Origin: Alcaligenaceae bacterium UBA6179
GTDB taxonomy: Bacteria; Pseudomonadota; Gammaproteobacteria; Burkholderiales; Burkholderiaceae_B
Assembly: GCA_002422175.1 (NCBI GenBank)
Contig: DITR01000184.1
Span: 1-17,692, forward strand
Reading direction: 5' to 3'
DNA length: 17,692 bases
Program-made: the position numbers and the translations under genes
In this document: piece by piece, positions 8,493 to 15,503 of the stretch
Layout: every line of letters starts with the position of its first letter
How positions within the stretch are numbered: the first letter of the stretch is position 1
The notes under the pieces: generated by a model
What the model saw: the letters and a program-made list of their open reading frames with translations, nothing else
Database searches by the model: none
What the model was told of the DNA's origin: nothing

Positions 8493-8873
8493 ATGTTTAG
8501 CCATATTATGTTGGGTGCAAATGACTTAGAAGCTTCAAAAGATTTTTATGATGCTGCTTTAGGAACTTTAGGGGTCAAGCCTGGTAGCTTTAGTCACGGA
8601 AGATATTTCTATCGGGGTCCGGGCGGTGTGTTTGCCATTACAAAACCGCTTGATGGTGAAAAAGCGACACATGCCAATGGCGGAACAATTGGCTTTAGCG
8701 CAAAATCAATCGAAGATGTTGATGCCTTTCATGCTATTGGCATTGCGCATGGTGGAACCGCCTGTGAGGGCGACCCAGGTTATCGTGACGGTGCAGCGGG
8801 TACGATTTATATTGCCTGGCTCAGAGACCCTGCTGGCAATAAAATTTGTGCACTGTATAGACCGTCAAAATAA
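8493..8873 (+). CDS. VOC/glyoxalase-fold family protein
   Basis: A 126-residue single-domain protein of the vicinal oxygen chelate superfamily (glyoxalase/bleomycin-resistance/dioxygenase fold). The N-terminal strand carries HIMLGANDLEASKDFYDAAL, the usual beta-alpha opening with metal-binding candidate His4. The closing strand reads RDPAGNKICAL, matching the family's R-DP-GN ending. Here the residue at the frequent metal-ligand Glu position appears to be Cys, a variant I believe is common in one subgroup. AGGA at 8484-8487 gives a good start. The substrate cannot be deduced. The gene lies upstream of, but probably separate from, the MarR cassette, with about 300 bases and a regulated promoter between. 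Confidence 0.8.
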   Translation: MFSHIMLGANDLEASKDFYDAALGTLGVKPGSFSHGRYFYRGPGGVFAITKPLDGEKATHANGGTIGFSAKSIEDVDAFHAIGIAHGGTACEGDPGYRDGAAGTIYIAWLRDPAGNKICALYRPSK

Positions 8874-9118
8874 GACCTTGGTATAACCTAGAGGGCTACG
8901 TATATGATGCAAGTTTTATTTTTGAACCCATGTCAATGCGTATCCCGTCTACAAGGCTCTAGCAAGTGATCAAACGGGTAGCTCATTAAATTAAACTTCG
9001 GTTTGCAACAGCTGCTGTTTTTGTCAGCTTGGTCGTTATTTAAAGTAAGACCCTCTCCTTTTTTCAAGCGATTACAGGCAACCCCCCCCTCTTTTCAAAA
9101 AACAACCTAATTGACCGC
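8874..9118. other. Intergenic region before the MarR promoter
   Basis: About 245 bases without a convincing gene, ending just before the marR promoter. It contains a run of eight C at 9082-9089 and several pyrimidine-rich stretches. No clear terminator for the VOC gene was found. Confidence 0.4.
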
Positions 9119-9164
9119 TTGAAATTAGTACGAACTCGTACTAAAATAGTACGCATACGAACTA
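9119..9164 (+). promoter_or_regulatory. marR promoter with two dyad operators
   Basis: A near-consensus sigma70 promoter: TTGAAA (9119-9124), a 17-base spacer, then TAAAAT (9142-9147). Operator 1 is TAGTACG-aact-CGTACTA (9126-9143), extendable to 9-base arms at 9125-9144, and fills the spacer. Operator 2 is TAGTACG-cata-CGAACTA (9147-9164), with one mismatch between the arms, and overlaps the expected transcription start near 9154. The two dyads are 21 bases centre to centre, about two helical turns, so two dimers would bind the same DNA face. The layout fits direct autorepression by the MarR protein encoded next. Confidence 0.8.
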
Positions 9165-9181
9165 AATCTGGAGTAATCGAA

Positions 9182-9598
9182 ATGAATTTCATGCCATTGA
9201 TGAAGTCGCTTGCCAGCACTTACCAAGCGTTTGAAAGCTTTTCGACTCGTCACATTAAAGAAATGGGTTTAACCATGACTCAATTTGACATCTTGGCAAC
9301 GTTGGGCAATCAGCCGCCCATGACATGCAAGGAGCTGGGCGAAAAGACCTTAATCTTGAAAGGAACAATGACGGGCGTATTAGAGCGTTTAGAAACCAAG
9401 GGTTTGATTGAAAAAATTGTTAACGAAGAAGATGGTCGCAGTTACAAGATCAGCTTAACCAAGTCGGGGGACACGTTATTTAAAAAAGCATTTCCCGAGC
9501 ATTTGAAATATTTAGGTACGGCATTTGGCAAGCTAAGTAACAAAGAAATTGAAGAAGCAATATGTTCATTAAAAGCAGTCAAAACCATTTTTAATTAA
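9182..9598 (+). CDS. MarR-family transcriptional regulator
   Basis: A 138-residue winged-helix repressor of the MarR family, which binds DNA as a dimer and is typically released by small phenolic or oxidising ligands. The DNA-binding core runs from MTQFDILATLG through MTCKELGEK, the recognition-helix region TMTGVLERLETKGLIEK, to the wing with EEDGRSYKISLT, where the D-G-R signature is typical. I start at the ATG at 9182, preceded by GGAG at a spacing of eight. A longer in-frame version from a TTG at 9119 would begin inside the -35 box of the promoter and can be dismissed. No cysteine sits in the N-terminal region as it does in OhrR-type thiol sensors, so sensing by ligand binding is more likely. 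The probable targets are its own promoter and the azoreductase-pirin genes. Confidence 0.87.
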   Translation: MNFMPLMKSLASTYQAFESFSTRHIKEMGLTMTQFDILATLGNQPPMTCKELGEKTLILKGTMTGVLERLETKGLIEKIVNEEDGRSYKISLTKSGDTLFKKAFPEHLKYLGTAFGKLSNKEIEEAICSLKAVKTIFN

Positions 9599-9770
9599 CT
9601 CATATCGAAGAAAGAGTCACATAAACATCTATCAGAACGCATGAAACCTTTTTGGCAGCTTTTTGTTATTGGCGCGAAGCGGTGCCGGCAAGTTCAGTAT
9701 CGATAGCTTTAAAGAAACCAAGTAAATCAAATTAACCAACTGAAACGAATAGAGAACTTAAGGATAAAAA

Positions 9771-10373
9771 ATGACTAAGATTCTACAAATTAAATCGAGT
9801 ATTTTTTCTGCTGGGGGGCAATCGGGTCAACTCACAGATACTTTTGTAAAAAACATAGCGGCTAAGAGTCCAGAGGCTGAAGTCGTTGTAAGAGACTTTG
9901 CTAAAGATGGCGTGCCGCATTTAGACGAAACTCGCTTTATGTCGTTTTTGACTAAACCAGAAGAGCGCAGTAGCGAGCAAAAGGCCGTTGTAGATTATTC
10001 TGACGCACTCATTAAAGAGCTAAAAGAAGCAGACGTGATCGTAATGGGCTTGCCAATGTACAACTTAGGCTTGCCATCGAATCTAAAGGCTTACTTTGAT
10101 CACATTTCCCGTGCAGGCGAAACCTTTAAATACACTGAAACTGGCCCAGTCGGGCTTCTCACTGGAAAGAAGGCATATGTCGTCGCAACGCGAGGCGGCA
10201 ACTACCAAGGCACTCCGTACGACACCCAAACTGATTACATCAAAGTATTCCTGGGTTTTATCGGCATCACAGATGTGGAATTTGTGTATGCAGAGGGTCT
10301 CAACATGGGTGAAGAGCCTAAAAGCGCTGCTTTAGAAAGCGCTCGGTCACAATTAGAGAAAAAAGTGGCTTAA
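9771..10373 (+). CDS. azoR: FMN-dependent NADH-azoreductase
   Basis: A 200-residue flavodoxin-fold enzyme of the AzoR (AcpD) family, which reduces azo compounds and quinones with NADH using bound FMN. Length and motifs match the E. coli family. The phosphate-binding start is KILQIKSSIFSAGGQS; the FMN-contact segment PMYNLGLPS sits at residues 95-103; LKAYFDHISRAGETFKY follows; and TRGGNY at 140-145 closes the flavin site. AAGGA at 9760-9764 precedes the ATG. The gene is 172 bases after marR and 29 before the pirin gene. That MarR-azoreductase-pirin grouping points to a response to quinones, phenolics or other electrophiles; this is inferred from context. Confidence 0.9.
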   Translation: MTKILQIKSSIFSAGGQSGQLTDTFVKNIAAKSPEAEVVVRDFAKDGVPHLDETRFMSFLTKPEERSSEQKAVVDYSDALIKELKEADVIVMGLPMYNLGLPSNLKAYFDHISRAGETFKYTETGPVGLLTGKKAYVVATRGGNYQGTPYDTQTDYIKVFLGFIGITDVEFVYAEGLNMGEEPKSAALESARSQLEKKVA

Positions 10374-10402
10374 TCGAATTTGATAGCACTCAGGAGTCAA
10401 TC

Positions 10403-11110
10403 ATGTTTCAGCTCAGAAGATCCGATGAACGTGGCTATGCCGATCATGGTTGGCTAAAAAGCTTCCACTCGTTTTCATTTGCCAATTACTATGACCCTAA
10501 ATTCATAAATTGGGGAAATTTACGCGTGATTAACGAAGACCGCATTGAGGCTGGCCGCGGTTTTGGTAATCACGGGCACCGTGATATGGAAATCATTAGC
10601 TATGTCCTTTCGGGTGAGTTGGCACATCAAGATAGCATGGGGAACATTAAGGGCATTCCGCCTGGCGATGTTCAGCGGATGAGTGCAGGAACAGGTGTGG
10701 AACATAGCGAATTTAATCATGCCGAAGGTCAACAAACCCATTTCTTGCAAATTTGGATCAAGCCTAAATTTACCGGAATTAAACCGAGTTATGAGCAAAA
10801 GACTATTCCATTATTTGAAAAGCAGGGCAAGTTAAGATTGGTCGCATCATTTGATGGTGAAAATGATTCGGTCAAGATGAACGCTGATGCCAAGCTCTAC
10901 GCTGGCTTGTTTGATGGTGATCAATCGGCAACGCTTGATATGAATCTAGAGCGCAAAGCTTATGTGCATCTCATTAAAGGCTCACTTGAGGTTAATGGAC
11001 AAAACCTCAATGCGGGTGATGCCTTAATGATTGAAAAAGAAGGGCAAATCAGCGTGTCTCACGGTAAAGACGCCGAAGTATTGGTGTTTGATTTGGCACC
11101 GCAGTCGTAA
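10403..11110 (+). CDS. Pirin family protein (YhhW-like bicupin)
   Basis: A 235-residue two-domain cupin of the pirin family; some members, such as YhhW, have quercetin 2,3-dioxygenase activity. All four metal ligands of the N-terminal cupin are present: His57 and His59 in NHGHRDMEI, then His101 and Glu103 in GVEHSEFN. The opening RRSDERGYADHGWLKS is the classic pirin N-terminus. The C-terminal cupin (from about residue 135) ends with a beta-rich KDAEVLVFDL. AGGAG at 10392-10396 gives a strong start. It is the second gene of an apparent azoR-pirin operon, ended by a stem-loop. The enzyme could protect against flavonoids or related aromatics, or serve a redox-sensing role; the true substrate is unknown. 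Confidence 0.9.
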   Translation: MFQLRRSDERGYADHGWLKSFHSFSFANYYDPKFINWGNLRVINEDRIEAGRGFGNHGHRDMEIISYVLSGELAHQDSMGNIKGIPPGDVQRMSAGTGVEHSEFNHAEGQQTHFLQIWIKPKFTGIKPSYEQKTIPLFEKQGKLRLVASFDGENDSVKMNADAKLYAGLFDGDQSATLDMNLERKAYVHLIKGSLEVNGQNLNAGDALMIEKEGQISVSHGKDAEVLVFDLAPQS

Positions 11111-11138
11111 CATAATTAGTTCCCCCTTTGGTGCGCCT

Positions 11139-11164
11139 AGCGTGCAAGTTGCAATTTGCACGCT
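11139..11164 (+). terminator. Stem-loop terminator after the pirin gene
   Basis: A perfect 9-base stem, AGCGTGCAA / TTGCACGCT, with an 8-base loop (11148-11155), about 30 bases after the pirin stop. Only a short CAATTT follows, so the T tract is weak, but the stem is the strongest in the area. A second small hairpin, CCCG-gctat-CGGG then TTT, lies at 11207-11219. Confidence 0.6.
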
Positions 11165-11275
11165 CAATTTGAACAGCTTCACTCGCATGCCATGCCAAAT
11201 CGAGAGCCCGGCTATCGGGTTTGAAATGGACAAACCTTCGCAAGTCTAATCAGGTTTTCTCGCTTACACCCCGAG

Positions 11276-11509
11276 TTGGCTATTACAGTTCTTGACACTG
11301 ACACTGGCGTTGGCATTATTAGAAAGCGTGAATCAAAGCTAAGGTCTCGTTGGATGCCTCCCGTTGAGCTAGACTATGATTTACAAGACAAGCTCCTTGC
11401 TCTTGTGAACAGCGGTAAACATAAAGAAGCTTATTACTTTTTCCGCACTTTTTGTTCGTCTATGATAGACCTTCGGGGGGTAATTCCCGTGCTGGCTAAC
11501 CGCCCTTAA
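11276..11509 (+). CDS. Small hypothetical protein, uncertain
   Basis: An open frame of 77 codons from a TTG, or 51 codons from an ATG at 11354 that has AAGG nine bases before it; the ATG is the better-supported start. The C-terminal part (LQDKLLALVNSGKHKEAYYF, then FRTFCSSMIDLRG) has a protein-like composition with a helical feel, but I recognise no family. The frame is open upstream to 11225 without a better start codon. It stands alone between the pirin terminator and the Tat-signal gene. It could be a genuine small protein, a gene remnant, or chance. Confidence 0.35.
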   Translation: MAITVLDTDTGVGIIRKRESKLRSRWMPPVELDYDLQDKLLALVNSGKHKEAYYFFRTFCSSMIDLRGVIPVLANRP

Positions 11510-11689
11510 AGGCAGCATGCTCTCTATTAGAAGAGTGTTGCATGAGCCGTTCTAAATTTACTGACAACCAAATCACATTAAGAATTAACAGATATCAACA
11601 CGTTGGTAGCGGGTGCTTAACGTTATGTTTAAGCTATAGTTGAAATCATCACATATGCCATTAGGCTTCATGTATCTGAAGAGGTAGTC

Positions 11690-11965
11690 ATGGGTTTCAC
11701 ACGTAGACAATTTGTCAAAGGTATCGCAGCAACGGCTGCTTTTATGGGCTCTGGTTTTGCCACAGCCCATAGCGATACTGTCGCCAGTAAAGCCGACATT
11801 GAGAAATCAATTAAAGCCAGTTTTGGCGGTGGTTTTTCACTCATATCCTTTTCCAAATCTGGTGCAATAACCCAGGCCAAGATAGAGAATTTTGGCAATC
11901 AATACACGGTTACTTCGGTGAACTTACTTGATTGGAAAATTATTCAATCTTCATTAAGCAATTAA
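11690..11965 (+). CDS. Small exported protein with twin-arginine signal
   Basis: A 91-residue protein starting with a clear Tat signal: TRRQFVKG at residues 4-11, a hydrophobic stretch IAATAAFMGSGF, and an ATA cleavage site near residue 26. The mature part would be about 65 residues, without cysteines, with a Gly-rich FGGGFSLISF segment and a single Trp near the C-terminus. I do not recognise a family. AAGAGGT just before the ATG gives a strong start. It lies 57 bases upstream of the lodA-like gene on the same strand and is probably co-transcribed with it. Tat exports folded proteins, so it is odd for so small a protein unless it binds a cofactor or a larger partner. One possibility is that it carries or chaperones the LodA-like protein, which lacks its own signal; this is inference. 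Confidence 0.72.
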   Translation: MGFTRRQFVKGIAATAAFMGSGFATAHSDTVASKADIEKSIKASFGGGFSLISFSKSGAITQAKIENFGNQYTVTSVNLLDWKIIQSSLSN

Positions 11966-12022
11966 GATTTTTTAATTTTGACCTCCAAGGCGCTGAAGAT
12001 TAATTTATTTGAAAGGTAAATC

Positions 12023-14023
12023 GTGTCAAGCAGAATCAAGAGCATTCGTATTCACCCTGGTATCGGAATGGCCCGTATAGGGGATAGTGATGAATTTTTT
12101 ATTGGCCCTGAAGCCCCAGGCGTTATCGTAGACCCAAAAGGTAGCAATGGACCTGGTCCCAAAGGGGGAAGTTATCGCGACAGCAAATCAAAGCTAAAGC
12201 GTCAGGCGCAACGTTATCGTGTCTATGCCTATGATGCTGAAGGGACAGTAATCGAAGAGCTCACATCCAAATCTGACTCGGTGAAGTCTCTGCACTGGCG
12301 TGTGCATGTACGCAATATGAAAGCAGCAAATTACGCTTTCCAGGGTGCCTATCTATTTGATCCAGATCAGTTAAGAAATCCATCCATTCAGCCAGGTAAG
12401 ACGCCAATCGAGCGTAACCAGTTAATTATTGATCCAGGCGTGCAAACGATTGCCTCGGGCCAAAGTGAGCCCGTTGTCATGAAGGGAGATATCTTCACTG
12501 GCATTGAAAAAGGTTTTTTGCCAGGGCAGTTGCGTTATGAAGGCTTTACGCCAAAAGACATATCAAAAGATGTCGAGGTAACCTATAAACCTGCAAAAGG
12601 GATTGAACTTGGGCAGTTACGTCTTGATTCGCTAGATCGACTTTTATTTATTCCTTCTCCGGGTAAGGGGGCGTGCGTTACAACACCGAAGGTGGCTTTA
12701 TCTAATCCTAGTGAGTTTGTGAACCCGCCCAATGGTCCCGAAAATGGTAAGAACCCATTAACCAATCAATTTGCTTACTTTAATGTTCCGGGTTGGTGGG
12801 ATGATACCTGTGGTGGTGAAATTGATGTGACGATTACACTTCATGACGGTTCTGTTTTGAGTACTCGAGACAATGTGAAGACAGTAACCGATGAGGGAAC
12901 TCGAAATCCGCAAGCAGGCGCCTGGATCATCACGGCGCCGCCAAAGTTTTCACCTTATATGTACCACGTGGTTTCAATTACAGATCGTGTGTACGAGGCA
13001 TTTCCAGAAGCCTATCCCCACGCCAAACAAAAGACAAATTTTTACCGAGACGTTTACCCCATTTTTGCTAACGCTGTAAATTATGGATGGGTGAGTGCAG
13101 AAGCTTCCGGAATTGCGACAGCGCATAGAAATGCGGCGCATGGACCACATCAATCAGGCAATATGCTGAGCCCAGCTTATATGGCATTTTTTACTGATCC
13201 ATCCGAGAAAAGTAAACCCATGCGGCAGATGGTATACGCGTTGATGCGCCATCCAGCCGGAAAGAATGGGCGCTTAGTCGACTCTTTAATGCCACCGCCC
13301 CCGCAAAAACCAACGAGCTGGCAAAATGATGAGTTCAAGAGAATTGAGTTAGAAAACCTTATGCCTATATTGTGGGGCACTGCTGGCAAGCCCAAGCAAA
13401 ACGAACAATTAGGAAATCAATTTCCAAATCAGTTTTTGGCACTCACTTCAATTCAGTTAAATCATATGAAAGAATGGGCTGATGGAAATTTTGAGGTAGG
13501 TATTTTGCAACAACCCCTCGAATTAGAGAACCTACCCATAAAAGATCAGCCCCGTGCTCTTGATGCTTCCGCCTTAGAGCCCACCATCGGCGGCGGTTTT
13601 CACCCTGGCATTGAATTTCCCTATTTAATCATTTACCGAGAGTTTTTTGCTGAAGCCTTTAGGGTTGGCAAGCACATTGAACCCGGCGCTTTATCAGCTT
13701 ACATGTCGAGTCCATGGCATGGTGATTTCTGGTCATGTAATAACGCTTGGTGGCCCACTCAGCGACCAGATATTGTTTTTGAATACGATCAGAAAAATCA
13801 AACTCGCACTTATAAAGAATGGTTCAGGGGCTACGATGCCGATGGGGAGCCCTTGTCAGATACTGATGGATTTAATCAAATGGCCTATGCCTGGTCAAAG
13901 CTGGGCATGGTTTTACCTATTAAAGCCAAAGACGGCAGCTTTATTAAGGACAATGGTGCAATTGTCTTTACTGAGCAAGAGCGTAGCCCAGAACTTAATC
14001 GGCCACCCGTAAAAAGTAAGTGA
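12023..14023 (+). CDS. LodA-like protein, CTQ oxidase family (Cys lacking)
   Basis: A 666-residue member of the LodA/GoxA family, quinoproteins that oxidise amino acids (L-lysine at its epsilon-amino group, glycine) and release peroxide, using a cysteine tryptophylquinone made from a Cys and a Trp of the chain. Family blocks: IRIHPGIGMARIGDS near the start; NVPGWWDDTCGG mid-protein; WIITAPPKFSP; and near the C-terminus GGGFHPGIE followed by SSPWHGDFWSCNNAWW. The Trp of the PW-DF motif is Trp565. The Cys usually found just before GG-F-PGIE is Thr521 here (LEPTIGGGF). No signal peptide is visible. It starts with GTG, supported by GAAAGG six bases before. Its stop is six bases before the LodB-like gene. 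Substrate and activity are uncertain; if my alignment is right, CTQ cannot form in the usual way. Confidence 0.88.
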   Translation: MSSRIKSIRIHPGIGMARIGDSDEFFIGPEAPGVIVDPKGSNGPGPKGGSYRDSKSKLKRQAQRYRVYAYDAEGTVIEELTSKSDSVKSLHWRVHVRNMKAANYAFQGAYLFDPDQLRNPSIQPGKTPIERNQLIIDPGVQTIASGQSEPVVMKGDIFTGIEKGFLPGQLRYEGFTPKDISKDVEVTYKPAKGIELGQLRLDSLDRLLFIPSPGKGACVTTPKVALSNPSEFVNPPNGPENGKNPLTNQFAYFNVPGWWDDTCGGEIDVTITLHDGSVLSTRDNVKTVTDEGTRNPQAGAWIITAPPKFSPYMYHVVSITDRVYEAFPEAYPHAKQKTNFYRDVYPIFANAVNYGWVSAEASGIATAHRNAAHGPHQSGNMLSPAYMAFFTDPSEKSKPMRQMVYALMRHPAGKNGRLVDSLMPPPPQKPTSWQNDEFKRIELENLMPILWGTAGKPKQNEQLGNQFPNQFLALTSIQLNHMKEWADGNFEVGILQQPLELENLPIKDQPRALDASALEPTIGGGFHPGIEFPYLIIYREFFAEAFRVGKHIEPGALSAYMSSPWHGDFWSCNNAWWPTQRPDIVFEYDQKNQTRTYKEWFRGYDADGEPLSDTDGFNQMAYAWSKLGMVLPIKAKDGSFIKDNGAIVFTEQERSPELNRPPVKSK

Positions 14024-14029
14024 TTTGTC

Positions 14030-15319
14030 GTGCTGAGCTTAGCTGATACGGTTGATTTGAGTTGGGATGTCGTGATTATTGGCGCGGGTCCAGCAGGCTC
14101 AGCAACCGCTATTACATTGGCACACCTTGGTCATCGAGTTTTATTGATAGATGAGCAGGCGGCGGCTAAATACAAGTTAGGTGAGTCACTGCCACCTGCT
14201 TCGGTCGATATAGTGAGGCACTTCTTGGGCGATCTTGAGTCTGAGACTCGAAAACCCGTTGGTTTGTATAAAACGGCTGGTAATGTTTCCACATGGTCAA
14301 GTAACCAACCGGATCATGCTGACTTCTTTTTCACTGCGACAGGATTTGGTTTATGCATTGACCGGCTTGCTTTTGATGAGGCACTTCGCTTGCGTGCGAT
14401 AGAGTTAGGTGCATCATTGCAGAGGGGGGCCTGTTTTGAATCATGCACCCGTCGTTCAGACCCAAGCTTTAATTGGGACATCACATTAAGTTCTGGTTTT
14501 AAAACACAGCATCATCGTGCGCGCTATTTGGTCGACTGCTCAGGTCGTCGCGCTGTGGTCAGTAAGTGGCTCGAGATTCCTATCGTTGAGAATGAAGATA
14601 GACTATTTGCATATGCGCAATGGTTTTCTACCAGCATAAAAGATGATGACTGCTTTACTCGTATTGAAGCGGTTAAAAATGGCTGGTGGTATACCAACCG
14701 TGTACCGAGTGATAACAACAATGAAAATAAGCGCTTAGTCGTTTTTTATTCAGACAAAGACTTGCCTGATGCAAAAAAAGCAGGTAATTCAAAAGGTTTT
14801 TATGAGCACTTAAGTGAATCGACTCAAATTGCAGCTGTATTAAAAGCAAATGCTTATGAGCCCTCTGGAGCCATTCGTGGTGCGCCTGCAAATAGTCAGC
14901 GCTTAAACGAATTCTGTGGAGATGCTTGGATGGCAGTCGGTGATGCAGCGCAAGCCTACGACCCACTGTCATCGCAGGGTATTGATAAAGCGCTGAGAAC
15001 AGCCAGTCATGCAGGCCATTTAATTCATTATGCTTTGACTGATGAAGCTACCCATTCTTTAGGTGCCGACAATCACTTCATTCAACAATACAGTCAACAG
15101 CAGCAGCAAATTTGGAATGCATATATTTCTCAAAGAGATTACTACTATGGCATTCAGACTCGTTGGAGTGATCAACCATTTTGGCAACGTCGCATGAAAA
15201 AGCGGACAACTTTGTTGACAACTATCGAGCACCCCTCAGTACTTTTGGATATTGAAGGACAAAGCGACAGACTTAAAGCAGCTGCTGCGCGACATGCACG
15301 CGACGGCACAAATGATTGA
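14030..15319 (+). CDS. LodB-like FAD-dependent oxidoreductase
   Basis: A 429-residue flavoprotein of the group that includes LodB/GoxB and tryptophan halogenase-like monooxygenases. LodB proteins are needed to make the quinone cofactor of their LodA partner. The FAD-binding Rossmann motif GAGPAG is at residues 18-23, ending in LLIDEQ. KLGESLPPA at 49-57 matches the GESLPP block of this family. GDAAQAYDPLSSQGIDKAL, about two-thirds along, is the second FAD motif. I do not see the W-W-I-P halogenase signature. The GTG start is six bases after the lodA-like stop, so the pair is translationally coupled. Retention of this partner beside a LodA-like protein that lacks the cofactor Cys is notable: either the Trp is still modified, or LodB acts otherwise. 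Confidence 0.87.
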   Translation: MLSLADTVDLSWDVVIIGAGPAGSATAITLAHLGHRVLLIDEQAAAKYKLGESLPPASVDIVRHFLGDLESETRKPVGLYKTAGNVSTWSSNQPDHADFFFTATGFGLCIDRLAFDEALRLRAIELGASLQRGACFESCTRRSDPSFNWDITLSSGFKTQHHRARYLVDCSGRRAVVSKWLEIPIVENEDRLFAYAQWFSTSIKDDDCFTRIEAVKNGWWYTNRVPSDNNNENKRLVVFYSDKDLPDAKKAGNSKGFYEHLSESTQIAAVLKANAYEPSGAIRGAPANSQRLNEFCGDAWMAVGDAAQAYDPLSSQGIDKALRTASHAGHLIHYALTDEATHSLGADNHFIQQYSQQQQQIWNAYISQRDYYYGIQTRWSDQPFWQRRMKKRTTLLTTIEHPSVLLDIEGQSDRLKAAAARHARDGTND

Positions 15320-15338
15320 TCATTAACCCATCTTGCCT

Positions 15339-15347
15339 GGGGGGGGG
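15339..15347 (+). repeat. Run of nine G upstream of the decarboxylase gene
   Basis: Nine consecutive G in the 184-base gap between the lodB-like and decarboxylase genes. Such tracts are prone to slippage and can vary in length, changing promoter spacing. No open frame spans it. Confidence 0.6.
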
Positions 15348-15427
15348 TGACCGGCCAAGGGTGCGGAAATTTAAAGTGGCCAACGGGAAACTACCCTCCA
15401 CATCAAGAGAGGTGGGTAAAATTAAAC

Positions 15428-15454
15428 CCCAATGATCCCAATGTATGCATTGGG
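15428..15454 (+). promoter_or_regulatory. CCCAATG repeats with hairpin, possible operator
   Basis: CCCAATG occurs at 15428-15434 and 15437-15443, then its complement CATTGGG at 15448-15454. The second copy and the complement form a 7-base stem with a TATG loop. It sits about 50 bases before the start chosen for the decarboxylase gene and could be an operator or a leader hairpin. Confidence 0.4.
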
Positions 15455-15503
15455 TGTGTTCAGAGTTGATACTCAGCTCATAAAGAGAAGGATCCAAAAT
15501 TTC

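Noticed and set aside
9119..9181. N-terminal extension of the MarR protein from a TTG start
   Set aside because: The TTG is part of a -35 box and the extension is made of operator repeats; the ATG at 9182 has a proper ribosome-binding sequence.
9599..9706. Open frame continuing in phase after the marR stop
   Set aside because: About 35 codons with no family likeness and no start signal; best explained by chance.
11978..12006. Promoter TTGACC-17-TAATTT before the lodA-like gene
   Set aside because: The expected transcription start would fall in the ribosome-binding sequence at 12011-12016, and the -10 box is poor; co-transcription with the Tat-signal gene is simpler.
15432..15503. Upstream start (24 extra codons) for the decarboxylase
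   Set aside because: The extra codons run through the CCCAATG hairpin and lack similarity to the family; AGAAGG supports the ATG at 15504.
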